Of a DNA stretch of 64,000 nucleotides, positions 1 to 12,300 are shown piece by piece (position 1 is the first letter of the stretch; every line of letters begins with the position of its first letter). The DNA lies in contig GG745366.1 in NCBI GenBank assembly GCA_000151295.1, positions 270,739 to 334,738 of the forward strand, read 5' to 3'. Position numbers and translations under genes: made by a program. Source of the DNA: Allomyces macrogynus ATCC 38327 (taxonomy: Eukaryota > Blastocladiomycota > Blastocladiomycetes > Blastocladiales > Blastocladiaceae). Under the pieces are notes generated by a model that was given only the letters and a program-made list of their open reading frames with translations, was not told the DNA's origin and ran no database searches.

Positions 1-403
1 ACGACGCCGGCACCACCACCATCTCAGCGACGACGCCGCGCGCACGACGGCCACCAGCAGCAGCGACCGCACTTGCACGCACGCGCAGCGCGCCCTTGCG
101 CCCACCGATCTGTCTCGTCGTCGGCGCCGCTCGCCCACCCACCAGTGCGCTGCGATCACCACCTTGGCGCCACCACCGTTGGCGCTTCCGCACCACGACG
201 ACGACGACGCACGTCCGTGCCGTTTCCACTGCCGTGCGCTTGTCGCCGCCGCTGCCGGATCCGCGCCCAAGTCCGTCGCCACTCTGCTGGACCTGCCGGC
301 AGCGCCCCCACACCGCTCAACGCACCAGTGATCCCTGCTGGCTTGGCACACTCCGACCACACCCTGCCCGACTTGGACCAACACCACCGCTACCACCACC
401 ACC

Positions 404-1761
404 ATGTCCCCACCAACCGCCACGCACCCGCACCCGGCCGCGCCGGTATTACCGCACTCGAGGTCCATCCCCGCGCTCGGTGCCGTGGGCCCCGTCCATG
501 CCGTGCGAGCCTTTCTCTGGTACCTACGCCCGCCACGACCCCAATCCTCGCGCCGCCGCCGCTTCCGGTCCCTGATTCCGATCGCTCGCGTCGCGCTAGG
601 AGACACGAGCGGCTGCGCAACTCGCTCGCGGGCGGTGCCGCCGGCGCCGGGGCCTCGTTTCTCACGTGTCCGCTCGACGTCGTCAAGACGCGGCTGCAGC
701 ACTCGCCTAAATACGCGGGCACGTTGCACGGCCTGCGCACAATCTGGACCGAGGAGGGGTACCGCGGCTGGTACCGCGGACTCAACGCGACCATGCTCGG
801 GTACTTGCCGAGCTGGGCGATTTACTTTACGGTCTACGAGGAGACCAAGAGGTTGCTCTACGCATTCTCCGACGGGTACCCGGAGGATATTGACGGACAC
901 CACGACGGGTGGAGCCACGGGAATGCGCCGGCACTGGCGATGGCGGTGGGGGCTGCTCCCGCGACGAGGGCCGACGACGCGCCTCCCTCGCAGGGAAGTT
1001 TGTCCCCAGGCACCGTCAATGTGCTGAGCGCAATGGCAGCGGGCGTCATCTCGACCACCGCGACGAATCCGCTGTGGGTCGTCAAGTCGCGGTTCATGGT
1101 ACCGATTCTCATGCCTCGATCGCTTCGCACCGAATCCGTGCTGGACTAACCCTCGACCCCATCGATAGACACAGTCGGAGCACACGACCTACAATTACCG
1201 ATCTATTTGGCACGCCTTCTACCAGATCTACACGCACGAGGGCGTGCGCGGCTTCTACAAGGGGCTCGGCACGTCGTTGCTCGGCGTCTCGCACGCGGCC
1301 GTGCAGTTCCCACTCTACGAGCGCATCAAGTACATTCTGCACTTCAAGTCCCTGGCGCAGTACCACGAGAACGTGCACCACCGCGAAAAAGTGGCAACAC
1401 ACCATATTCTCGCGGCCAGTGTCCTGTCCAAGATGGTCGCGAGCATGATCACGTACCCGCACGAGGTGCTGACCGTCACGCGCTGCGGAACTCGCCGGTT
1501 CTCTACCCGACGGTCATCTGACCGTTCTTCTTCCCGTCGCCGTAGGTCATTCGCACCAGGCTCCAGGTCCAGACGCACCCGATCCGGTACCACTCGATCC
1601 GACACTGCGTGGGTGTCGTGCTGCACGAGGAGGGCCCGCGCGCGTTCTATCGCGGCCTCGGGACCAACTTGTTCCGCACCTTGCCCAACTCGGCCATCAC
1701 GCTCTTCACCTACGAGCGGCTCGCCAAGTTGCTCGAGGTCTGGTCACAAGTGGATCCGTAA
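404..1761 (+). CDS. Mitochondrial carrier (SLC25), NAD+/pyrimidine-nucleotide carrier-like
   Basis: Four exons (404-519, 600-1098, 1169-1465, 1546-1761) give a 375-aa protein; all introns are GT-AG with CTAAC/CTGAC-like branch sites and the phases match. The start lies in a good context (ccaccATG), and a longer upstream frame is ignored. Three carrier repeats are visible, with signatures PLDVVKTRLQ, NPLWVVKSRFM and YPHEVIRTRLQ, each followed by the usual EG...YRG/YKG element. The second repeat (RGFYKGLGTSLLGVSHAAVQ) and the third signature resemble the Yia6/Ndt NAD+ carriers and the SLC25A32/33/36 group. It should therefore sit in the inner mitochondrial membrane and exchange a nucleotide-type substrate. 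Substrate choice (NAD+, FAD/folate or pyrimidine nucleotides) is inference. It converges on the M16 peptidase gene, about 370 bp away. Confidence 0.9.
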
Positions 1762-2131
1762 CGACGCCTTGGTGACCCCCCTCCCTTCCCCTCTACCCCA
1801 AGCCAACCGTTTTTGTCGCCCTCCCACTTCTGATCCGGCTTGCCCCTTTATTGCGGGCCGGAATGCGCGCGCGCGCCGGTGGAGACGGTATGCCGAGCTC
1901 GCGCGCGTGTCCGCGTTTGTCGTTTTTTGATTGGAATGTGATTTGCAGCCTTCTCCCCTTCTTCTTTGGCCACGTTTGCTACCTGTTCGCTCGTGCGCGA
2001 CAAAAAGTTATGCTTACCATCGGAATACATGTGCATCAGTCGGCGTCTGCGCGGTGCCGCCAACGGGACAAGAACCAAGTCGCGAATCGATGGCTTTTTA
2101 TCAAAGCAAACCCAACTCTGCGATCTCGACT

Positions 2132-5100
2132 TTACTCCTGGTCGCCCGCAACCACCGCCAACTCAATCCCCAACTCCGCAAACCCGCGCTGGACCTCATC
2201 CACCTTGGCCGGCCCCGTGGCCACCACGACCAACGACGTTTCCGGGTCAAACAGCCGCGGCAGGTACTCGCGGCACGCGCGGAGCACCGTGTCCATATCC
2301 ACCTTCTCAATCTCGTTCAGCAGCCACCGGTGGTAATGCCCGACTTCCGCCGGCACTCCATGCAGAACCGCTGCCGTGAACGACGCGGCCGCGGCCGCGC
2401 GCGGCGAATCCTCGCGCGCGACAATCCCGTACGCGACGGCCGCCTTGGCCGAATCCAGCATCGTCTGGTCAATTGCCAGCTCGCCGGTACCCGACAAGAC
2501 GTCAGCCACGATCGCGCGCGCGCGAGAGTACGCCTGGACGACGTTGTTCGCGCGGTAGATCCCGAGCCCGACGGTCGCCGCGTTCGGGTCGGCCGCGAGG
2601 TACGCGCCGTACGCGAGCCCGGGGGCCGCGGATCTGTTTCCAGAAGAAGCCTTCCATCGTCGAGAAAATCTCGAACGCGACCTGCACCGCGGCCAGGTCG
2701 GCGTGCGTCGCGCCCTCGACGCCGAGCGCGCTCGCGAGCAAGTACCCCGACTCAGTCGCGGGAACACGCACGAGTTTGCCGTGACCGTCGGTCGACTTGG
2801 GCGCGCGGCCCAGGGGCGACCGGAACGCGGCGGTCGGCGGGACGCGGCCGGTCGCCGGGCTGGCGGGGCCCGTGACGAGCGCGCGCCACGGGTCGAGGAT
2901 GGCCGGGACGCCGACACGCCGCAGGGCGCCTGTGACGTGCACGCGCACCTTGTTCGTCGCGAGCAGCGCGTCGCGCAGCGCGGCCAAATCCGCGGCGACG
3001 GTCTCATCTTTCGCCTCGAGCCGCGGCACGAGCGCCTGCAGGAACGCGACCTGCTGCGGCAGCGCCAACAATTTCTGGCTCGACTCGTCCGAGTACAGCA
3101 GCGACTTGATCGTCCAGGTGGCCATTTTCATCGCGTCGCGCTTGAGCTGCGGCACATCGGCCAACATGTTTTTGGCGATCGTCGTGAGCCGCGCCAGGTC
3201 GAACACGGCGTCGCGCACGAGTGCGCGAATCCAGTCCACGCCCGTCGCGTACTTGTCGGGCGTGACGCGCAGCGACACGGTGATTTGCGACTCGTACGCG
3301 CCCGCGGCGAAACTCGCTCCGCCCTGCGCGCCGGACCCGGCGCCGGCGCCGAAACTGACCGTGTCGGCGTTGAGGCCAGCAACGACGGCCTCGTACGGGA
3401 CCACGGTCCCGTCGGGTTTCTGCAGCGGGAGCGCGAACAGCGCCTCGAGGTAGAGCGCGAGGTACATGCGCAGCGGTTTCGGGATCGCCGAACTGTCGAG
3501 GACGAGCGCAAGCCCGACAAACTGCGAGTGCGCCGCGTCCAGCTGCACGAACACGGGGAAGTCGCCATGGTCGGCCACGTACGCCGCGACATCGGCCTGC
3601 AAGGGCGAGTCAGCGAAACGCGCGGCGGGCGGCAGTTGCGCCGACTCGACGTGCGGCAACTCAGCGTCGAGCGCAGCGATCGGGAACCCTTCAATGATTT
3701 CCGCGGGGACGGGCGCGTCGTTTGCCTCGATTGCCGCGTCCACTTCGGCCTGCCGCTTGGCGAGGTCCTCGGGGTCCTCGAGCCGCTTGGCAACGCGCTC
3801 GGCGTCGGCCGCAGCGATTTCGTCGGCGCGAGTCGCCGACGGGGTTGCCAGGAGCGTGACGCGCGGGGCATCCACCAAGTGGGTCTTGAGCAGGTCGGCC
3901 CACTCGGCGGGTTCCACGGCGAGGAGCGCGTCGTGGAGCCGGTTCTCATCGACAAAGTCGAGCAAGTCGGCCGCGGTCTCGCGGTCGCCGTAGAGGTGGT
4001 GCGCGATCACGCCGGCCGCAAACATGTAGCTCGGGTCGGACTCGGCCTGGTTGAGCGTGCGCAGCCGGCGCAGGTCAAGCACCGACCGCATGCGCGTGGG
4101 ATCAATCTCGTGGTCGCGCAACACAGCAAGGACTTGGTCCGGTACGGAAGCGAGCTTCTCGGTCGCGACTGACGACAGGATCAGGGTCATGGACGTTTCG
4201 GCAAACGAGTTTTGGTAGTAGGCCACGTCGGTCGCAACGGCGTCATCGCACTCGACAAACGCCTGTTGCAGGACGGCCACCGACGAGTCGGTCAGGTACA
4301 TGAGCAGCGCGTCGAGCTTGGCGAGCGCCAGCGCGTCGCCGATTGCCGGACCGCGCCACGCAATGTAGACGGAGCCCATCGACTCGTCCTCGTCTGGGAA
4401 CAAGAGCGTTTCCGTCACCGAATCCTCGAGCGGCGCAATCGGCTTGCCGACCCACGGACGCGGGATCTCCGGCAGCGGGCCCTTTGCGGCGATCTTGTCC
4501 TCGAATGGCACGAGCGCGTCGAGCACGGCCGCCTGGTCGACCGCACCGGTAATCACGAGACACAGCGTATCCGGGCGGTAGAACCGCGCGTGGTACTTGC
4601 GAATCTGATCAATATCGAGCTCGCGCAACTTGCGCATGAGTCCACCCGTCTCGGAACAGTAACCCGACGGCGGCGGGTAGAGCAGCTGCAGTAGCCGGTG
4701 CGAGGCCAAGTCCTCGGGCGTGTTTTCGCGGCCCTGCATCTCCGAGTAGACCACACCGCCGTCCTCGCCCTTGCCGTTCACGTGGTAGACTTCGGTCGTG
4801 TAGCCGAACTCGGTAAGCGTCGGGTAGAGGACATGGTCGAGGAAAATTGGCAGGATTTGCCGGAACCCGGCCGACCCGGCGGTCGTCACCGTGTAGGCCG
4901 TGTGGTCGGTCGCGGTCCACGCGTTGGTGCCGCGTGCACGCGCGCGGTTGGCGAGCGTGTCGAGCACGCCCTTGTAGGGGTACTCTTCAGACCTGTGTAG
5001 ATGGGCGTACTTTGGTCAGCCACCGAATATGCGAGGTGGACGCGACCAAGACTTGTCGAATCAACCACTGCTCGTACGGACCCGAGGAAGATCAAGTGCT

Positions 5101-5308
5101 CAAGCGTGTGCGGCAGACCCTTATCGATTAGGTCGTCAGCCTCCTCGGTGGGCAGCGCAAAGAAGCCATTGACGAGCGGCGTGTCGACGTGCACAAAGAC
5201 GACCTCGAGCCCGGTGCGCGGGCTGCGGAACTTGGTGACGGGCACGTCGTAGGACGTGACAACGTGCTGCACGAGGTCAAACTGCGCGTGCTCGGCGGGG
5301 GTGGTCAT
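2132..5308 (-). CDS. M16-family zinc metallopeptidase, YOL098C/Sdd3-like; one-base frameshift near 2621
   Basis: Two exons: 5308-5082 and 4992-2132. The 89-nt intron (4993-5081) restores the joint HLIFLGS-EEYPYKGVLD. Exon 1 holds the inverted zinc motif HTLEH, and the downstream EMQGREN supplies the third-ligand glutamate region. The two-lobed M16 architecture fills about 1,028 aa, close to the roughly 1,037 aa of yeast YOL098C, which supports a start at 5308. An upstream in-frame extension to 5578 would add a Pro-rich stretch and a possible membrane segment. Near the 3' end the frame breaks at a G5 run (2621-2625 on the + strand): the upstream frame reads FFWKQIRG and the next frame resumes PGLAYGAYL. 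Removing one base restores one continuous protein. Likely role is oligopeptide or presequence-type degradation in cytosol or mitochondria; substrate unknown. Confidence 0.88.
2621..2625. other. Frame-breaking G5 homopolymer in the M16 peptidase gene
   Basis: Five consecutive G (C on the coding strand). The coding frame is conserved on both sides but offset by one base. The most economical reading is one base too many in the run, as a sequencing or assembly error. A genuine recent null mutation cannot be excluded from sequence alone. Confidence 0.75.
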
Positions 5309-5477
5309 GGTGGTTGCTTGACCCAGGAAGTTGGGGAGGAAGGACGGCCGCATCAAGAGTACGGCCAAGACCAGAACAAGAATGGCGAGCAGTCGACGTG
5401 GCAACACGACCAGGTGGTGGTGCAGGTCCAGGGCAGCCGCGTCACGCGTCGGCGAAGCAGTCGTCGGCGAATATCGC

Positions 5478-5534
5478 GGTGGTGGCGACGGTGGTGGCGA
5501 CGGTGGTGCTGACGGTGGTGCTGACGGTGGTCGC
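5478..5534. repeat. 12-bp minisatellite upstream of the M16 gene
   Basis: Four 12-bp units plus a partial fifth, in two variants: two copies of ggtggtggcgac, then two of ggtggtgctgac. On the minus strand they lie just upstream of the chosen M16 start. Read in frame with the upstream extension they encode Ser/Ala-Pro-Pro repeats; in another frame they encode Thr-Thr-Val/Ala repeats. It is unclear whether they are 5' UTR or an N-terminal low-complexity tail. Confidence 0.85.
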
Positions 5535-5578
5535 CGTCGAGGTGGTTGTTGTAGTGGCCGGCTCATTTTGTGAAGCAA

Positions 5579-6811
5579 ACTGCCGAGCCGGCGCGGTTGA
5601 CATGATCAATCCCATTCGTCGCTATTTGCAATCTGGAAATGATGCTCAATGGTGGAGAGCAATATTAATGTGTCAGCGAGCTGCTGCGACACGTGACCGG
5701 GTCGTCAACGGTCGCGCCACCGCATGTGGCCAACCGCCGCCACCATCGACGCCGTCGCGACGCGTGCCGTGCGCCGGCACGGCGCCCGCCCCGCACAGCG
5801 ACTTGCTGCACTCGCTGCCCGCAACTGGCTCCGAGCCTCTGCTGCCGCGTCCGCAAGCGGGGGCAGCCGCAAAACGTGCACATCTTGCTCGTCCATCCTC
5901 GCGCCAGCAGAGGCCGTGGCGACCAGATCCATGACGGGAACATGCGCGATGGGGGCCGTTGAGGTGATCCGGCACGGCGGATGAAGCGGACGCGCTGCAC
6001 TCATCACAGTCCCAATTCGCGCCACAAGCGGCCGCTCTGGCTGGGTGCACGGTGGCGACAGCACGTCGCGTTCCGTGCAGGATGTGCGCATGCGCGCGCG
6101 GCCGCTCACCGCTGTCCCCCACACCCTTGTCGTCACCGACGCACGTTACGCGGCGTTGGCTTTTTTGCTGAACACGGTCAGACATGGACGCGTGCATGTT
6201 GTCTTTTTGCATTTTTGAGATGGTTTGCAGATGCACGTTTGCGCCTGGTTCATGCCACGCCATGCGGCGCTCTGGGGCCTCACCCTGACCTCATGATCGC
6301 GCACGGACCCAGACCAATCGCGCAACAAGCAACGTCGTCCAAATTTTGCTTTCGCGGCCATCGGTCGGCCTGTGGGTCGCTTCATTTCGCTTTCGCCCCT
6401 CTCGTCGCTCAATCCCTTGCAGCGCGCGGTGGTGTCGCCGCGGTGGGGGCGGCGTGGCGCCTGGCGCGAGCGTGCGCGCTTCCACGTCCACAATCCCCGT
6501 CCAGGACGCGTGCAGCCAGCCAACCACCATCATCCCGCCAACGTCGTCGCCAGACTTGAGACCGCAGGGCACGGTGACGCGGCGTCGTGCGCGTGCATAA
6601 TGTACCGTGCGCCAATGGGCCCCAACCCCTTCGTCGAATTCGAACCAGAGAGAGGACAGGCGAACTGTGTCGTGTGCACGCGGTCGTCATCGATGTTGGC
6701 AGAGAACCAATCATTTACCGCTGCTGCTCATTGTAATATTCCGCCGTGATCTGTTAGTGCCTCCCACCCTCCTCTTTGCCTGCAGCCGGGGTACTCCCAC
6801 CGTGACACGAT
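5579..6811. other. Intergenic region, no supported gene
   Basis: Open frames here lack recognisable domains, splice-consistent extension or a clear start context. The interval separates the 5' end of the M16 gene (leftward) from the promoter of the HAD gene (rightward), so it probably holds divergent regulatory sequence. I see no RNA gene or repeat beyond short low-complexity runs. Confidence 0.5.
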
Positions 6812-6819
6812 TATAAAAG
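6812..6819 (+). promoter_or_regulatory. TATA box of the HAD nucleotidase gene
   Basis: The octamer tataaaag is followed about 25 bp later by a long pyrimidine-rich tract (6837-6888) rich in CT and TTC. It lies about 350 bp upstream of the ATG at 7170, which implies a long leader. This is a textbook TATA in an otherwise GC-rich interval; its link to this gene is inferred from position. Confidence 0.6.
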
Positions 6820-7169
6820 GCCACCGCCGCGCCCGCTCTCACTCCCGTCTTTCCCTCCCTCTCTCCCTCTCTTTTTCCCTTTCTCTTGACTGGCCCTCGA
6901 CTTGCGACTCTGCGCCTGCCGTGTACCCTGTACCCGCGATCCGGCAGCGACTCGTCCCCCTCACCCCCGCGCGCCCGTCGATTGAACCAGCCCATTGCGA
7001 ACCGCACCGCTCGCAACCCATCACTTCTTCCGCCGCCGCCGTCCGCCGTCCACGACGACGACACTGACGCCGACGCGCCTGTGCTCGCTCATCACGAATT
7101 CGCCCCCCCACTTCGGGCCCACCATCGCTCTCCCCTCGCACGCGCCCCGACGACGCGTCTTCTACCACC

Positions 7170-8522
7170 ATGACTGGCACCAAGACCGCCACCAATGCCG
7201 TCGCAACGCCGCACGCCGCGGATCCGGCAGTGCACAAGCCCGGCAGCGCCGACGTGAAGCCCGCGGCGATTGACGCGTCGGTCTCCGGCGCGATTGCCGA
7301 CCATCTGCGTCCCAACGACGCCGACGCGGCGACGACGCAGGACCCCCTCAAGTTCTCCGTCTCGGCGGGCGTCACAGCGGCACCATCAAAGCAGACGCGG
7401 CCGGTCGCGGAATTGGACGGGGTCCCGCTGCCAAAACTGCCGATGCCCGAGAAGCCGCGCGCATACCTGCTGTTTGATATTGATTCGACGCTGTACGCAT
7501 TCCTCGCACCGATGGATAGACCCGGGACGCGTCGCTCACCCTTCCTCTTCCCCATCCGTAGGTACTCGGACCACACGGGCGTCGGCAAGCGCATGCACGA
7601 GCTGATTGTCAAATACATGCACGAGGTTGTGGGCTTGCCCGTCGACGAGGCCGACCGGCTCGGCAAGCAATACTACAAAGAGCTCGGGCTCGCGATTCGC
7701 GGGCTCGTCAAGTATCACCACGTGGATCCGGCCGACTACGACAAGCACGTCGACCAGGCCGTCGAGCACGATAAGCTGATTCACCGCGACGACAAATTGC
7801 GCGCCGCGCTCGCGCGCGCAAAGCCCGACGTCGTCCGTTGGACGTTTACTAATGCCGGGCTCGTGCATGCGGCTCGGTGCTTGCGCCGGCTCGAGGTGGA
7901 GGAGTTTTTCCACGGCATGGTACGATTTTGATCGCGGGTCGCGTTTGGTTGATTGATGGATGGTGAGATGCTCACGCGTATCGCGATTTAGACCTACTGC
8001 GACTACACGATCCCGAACTTTGCGTGTAAGCCCGAGACCCCCTTCTTCGAGCAAGTCCTGGCGGACCTGCACGCGTCGGCGCACGCCGGCACGCCCATCT
8101 ACTTTGCCGACGACTCCCTGCTCAACCTCGGCGCCGCCAAGAAACTCGGGTGGCATACGATCTGGGTCGACGCCAAGCGCGAGGGCCTGTCGGACGAAGA
8201 ACGTGCGGCCCTCCCGCCCGCACCCGAGTTTGTCGACCACGCGATCGGCGCGATCGCCGAAATCGCCGGCGTCCTGCCGGACCTGTTCTATGCTGGATCG
8301 CGCGCCGGATCGACGCGGTCGAGGTCGTCGTCAGTGTCCGGTAAAGTCTCGAAGCGGCGGCCGGGCGTGCTGTCAAAGATTGCCGCGTTCATGGCGAGCT
8401 GCACGACGGGGAGTGCCGGGCGGGCCGTGCGTGATGACGCGCACAAGGCGAAGGCACCGGAGAAGCCGGTCGAGCCGGCGACGGTCGAGCCGGTCAAGAC
8501 GGTCGAGGCCGTGGCTGCGTGA
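7170..8522 (+). CDS. HAD-family phosphatase, pyrimidine 5'-nucleotidase (Sdt1/Phm8)-like
   Basis: Three exons (7170-7492, 7562-7919, 7992-8522) encode 403 aa. The first intron splits the catalytic loop cleanly: LLFDIDSTL joins YSDHTGVGKRM. HAD motif I is FDIDSTLY (nucleophile Asp and acid/base Asp), motif II is the Thr in WTFTNA, and motif IV is YFADDSLLNL followed by GAAKKLGW. This order and the helical cap between motifs I and II match the Sdt1/Phm8 group, which removes phosphate from UMP/CMP or lysophosphatidic acid. The first 100 residues and about 90 C-terminal residues (Ser/Lys/Val-Glu-Pro rich) lie outside the catalytic fold and look disordered. The start follows a CT-rich leader and the context accaccATG. 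Substrate is inference; family call is firm. Confidence 0.87.
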
Positions 8523-8949
8523 GCCGCGCGGGTGCCCGATGCTGATGCAAACACGCCGGCACGCGATGCGTAGGGGCCGTGCGCATATCATGATCTACCG
8601 TCTCCACCCGCGGGGGTCCCTGGTGGACCTCGGATACCTTGGCGGTGTGGTGGGGAGCGGCGGCCCTAAAGACGCGTGTCGCGGGCCGGGTCGTGCTTTG
8701 TTCCGTATCGGCTTGTTTCTTTTTTATCTTCCCAAGACTTTGCACAGATATTGGGTGGCGGGGGCGTGAGCGGGGGATCCCTTGGGGCTAGACGGGGGGC
8801 CTTGTATATTGATTGCTATTTCCGTTCTTTGGGCGCGTTGTGAAATGAATTTCATTGCATGATTGGACAAGAGTCGAGGTCGATTGGGCTTGACGATGGC
8901 GGTCGACACGGGAACCGGTCAAGTAAAAGTAAAACGTCACGTGATGCAT

Positions 8950-9022
8950 GTCCGCGTGGTCTAGTCGGTTATGACGCTTGTCTCACACACAAGAGGTCTC
9001 CAGTTCGAATCTGAACGCGGAC
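8950..9022 (+). tRNA. tRNA-Val (anticodon CAC)
   Basis: The acceptor stem GTCCGCG pairs with CGCGGAC at the 3' end, with discriminator A at 9023. The anticodon stem CTTGT/ACAAG encloses the 7-nt loop CTCACAC, giving anticodon CAC. The T-loop is TTCGAAT, with one C-A mismatch in the T stem. No intron and no encoded CCA, as expected for a nuclear gene. It is followed by roughly 350 bp without a recognisable gene before the CNG channel. Confidence 0.93.
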
Positions 9023-9381
9023 ATTACATGTTTCGGCTTCCACGTAGTTGAGCTTCGCACCTTTTTGAGTCCACATGGGATTCTGTGCTCAGTTTTTGCC
9101 ACGCAAGCGGTCATGGAACCTGATGGGATGGAGCAGTGCAGCATCGCGCTGCATGCGGTCAAAATTGAATGTTTTGTGAGAACTTCTCCATTTCTTGTCA
9201 AAGTCTAATGATGGATTTCACGCCAAGGAGTGTTTGAAATGGGGAGTGTAAGCAAGCCTCTTTGCGCAGGTCCAAGAAAGAACCACAATGCTGAACACAC
9301 CTCCCCAGCTTCGCGTCACTGCTAAAATGAAGTATGTATCAAGAAGTGCGTACACTCCCACCCCACCACCTCACTAAAGTC

Positions 9382-12300
9382 CTAGACCCCGAGCCGATCC
9401 CCGCCACCGGCCCCACCACGAGCCTCTCCACCCCCTGTCCCACCAGTCCCACGCATCATATGCATCAGCGACACGGTCGGCCGCGCAAAGAACCCGGCCG
9501 CGAGCATCATCGCCGACCGCCGTTCCGGTAAATGCAGCGACATTTGCGAATGGTGCCGCGACGGCACACCCTCCTCGTCGCTCCCAGTCCCATCACTCTC
9601 GCCATCCGCGTCCGGATCGGTCGCGGCAATCACCGGCACCGGCACCGGTCCCACCGGTGCCGCGGACGCGGGCGACACGGCCGCGACCACGGGCGCGACG
9701 ACCGCCGCGTGCGCCTGCGGCGGATGCGCCGGCGCTGCCTCCGCGTCGTGCGTCGCGTGCGAGCTGCCCGTCCCCAAACTCGCGCGCGACCGAAGCGACG
9801 CCAAGATCCCGGACCCGCGCGCCGTCGATTTCCGGCGCGAGGACTTCGATGTGGACCGCATGAGCATGACCGATTTCCGGCGCGCCTGGAGGGCTTCTTC
9901 CCGCGCGCGTTCGGCGGCCTCTTGCTTGCGCCGCTCGTCGGCCTCGCGGCGTTCCTGCACGATCCGTTCGAAATGCGCGGCCATGTCCGGGTGGTCCTTG
10001 AGAATCGCGTTGAAGTCGTCCTTGCGCAACACGCACAGCTGCGTGTCGCCGACGGTGCGCGCGGTGGCGGTACGCCGCGCGTCTTGCAGTAGGGCGACTT
10101 CCCCGAAAAAGGACCCGGATTGGAGCGTGACGATGACCTTGGATTCGTCGGCGGTCAGGATTTCGACAGAGCCGGAGCGGATGAAGAAGAGCTCGGTGCT
10201 AGGTGGTAGGTGTACGAGGTGAGCGAGGGGTCGTGACAACGACGACGTGGTGGGCATGGCAATGTACCCAAGGTCGCCCACCTTGCACACGTAAAACTTG
10301 CTGCGCACGTTGATCATGGTCACCCGTTCGGCCAGCGCCATCTTGAACCGCTCGTCCGTGTCCTTGAAGAGCGGCACCTTGTTGATGAGCCCGAAATAGA
10401 GGTGCACGCACACGTCGCGCCGCAGCGTCTTGGGCAGAGAGTTGAAGAGCTCTTCCACGTCGAGACCGGCCTTGTGCACCCACTGGAACGCGAAGACGGA
10501 GCGTCAAATGGAGTGGAGGAAGAGGGCATGGGTGCACGAATGGACGCACTTCGAGCTCTTCCTGGTCGATGATGCGTTTCTGCAGCTCAGCCGGAAAGTG
10601 GTTCTCGACCATGTACCGGCACAGAAAGTCCTTCTTATACTTGCGGTGCTTTTCTATAACGCGTCGAAAGTCAAGTGTTAGCGTGCCGCGCCGCTGATCC
10701 AGGGCCACTTAGAGGCGAGAGCAACGTGCCCGCGCGACTGTAGACCGAGTTGGCGTCAAACAGCTTGACGATCGCGGCCAAGTTTCCAAACACCGACCCG
10801 AACACGATCGCGCTCAGCAGCATCTCGTACGTCTACCCTCCCACGCACACCGTCATTTCCCTGTATCGCCGCCTTGCCGCGCACCCACGACCCAGCCCCT
10901 CGGCGTACCTGGTAGAGCACCTCCTCTGTGACCTCCAATTCACGCATCAAGAAAAAACAGCGAGCGCTGCGAAAAATGGAAATTCCGTGCTTGCCGGTAG
11001 ACGAACGACGTTGGCACCGTATGCGTGTGCTTGTCGACCAGCATGTGTGCAATAAACCGGTCCTCGTCGACCAGGTGCGAGTCGAGCGCCCAGAACACGC
11101 ACGAGTTGAGCCACGCCATAGCGATCGAAAGCAAGAGATTCTTGATAAGTCGTCCGACGGCGTGCGGGATCCGTGGGAAACGAAAGTCGAACATCCATAT
11201 GACCGAGTCGGCGATTTGGATCAGCCGCACCGCGCGGAGCGCAGAGTAGATGGCGAGGAACGCCGGGATATCGCTATGGTGCAGGTAAGAAGCCGAGCGG
11301 GACGAGTGGGCGGGAAGGAAACGGAGCCGTACGCGTGATGGTACGAGTGCCGTAGCTCTGCGTGCGCTAATTCTTCGTGCGTCGCGACCGCCGGGTCGAG
11401 CAAGTGCTCGTGCAGCACGTATTGTGGGTTATGGCACTCGAGCGGCTGTTTCGTGCTGAGCGCGTAAAAGAGGACTGCCCAGTCGAATGGGATGCACGAG
11501 AACAGTTGTGCGACCTTGATCGGCTGGCTCAGGAACAGGTGCCGTTTGGCGACGCGCTCCGTGACCAGCTGGCCAAAGGCATCGTACCGCGGACGCACGA
11601 CGTCGAGCAGGACCGAGATGAGCATGATCACGTCAAGCGCGCAGAAATGATAGAAGTAGGGATAGCCGTAGTCGCAGACAAACGCCATTTCTGTTCGACA
11701 ATGAGAATCGTGCGTGAGCCCGAGGTTGGACATGGTGACGCATCACGGAGAGAAGAATCGACGCACGCAAAGGGACTATGACGACGGGGACCGACGTTAG
11801 CGAGATCGTTCTTGTGCATCACGTCGGGGACCAGGACCCACATACCGCAAATCAAGTAATAGAGGTCGAGCGTGCGCTTCATGTTATCCCACATCCGCCA
11901 CACGCGCGCGTCTGGCAGGACCATGGCGTCGTTGACCATCGCGACCACATTTTGCACCACTGTCTCGTCAAACGGCCGCCACACGCGCTGGTAGACGGCG
12001 CGCGCCATGGCTGCAAAGCACCCGATCCGCGGCTCCAACGAGCTCCCGTCACCACCGTCACCACGTCTTTCCGGATCCATATCGTCGGCCCCACCAGGTG
12101 TACCCGGCCCGATCAGCCGCGCGAGATCGTTGGTCGTCGGCGACCCGGACACTGGCATGGGCGATTCTGGCGGGTTGTTGGGCGCGAGTTGCGACGGTTC
12201 CGCGGGTTGAATCTCGTGCAGCGACGACCGCGATGCCTGGACCGGTGCCGGGGACTGGGATGGCGAAGGTGCCACGGCCGTGGCCGATCCTTGAAGCAGA

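Noticed and set aside
2703..4172. A 489-codon forward frame
   Set aside because: Antisense shadow of the M16 peptidase, produced by the GC-rich codon bias; Arg/Gly rich with no domain.
9382..10198. CNG C-terminal frame as a separate PKA regulatory-like protein
   Set aside because: Phase-correct introns connect it to C-linker and S6 exons, and the cassette is of the channel type.
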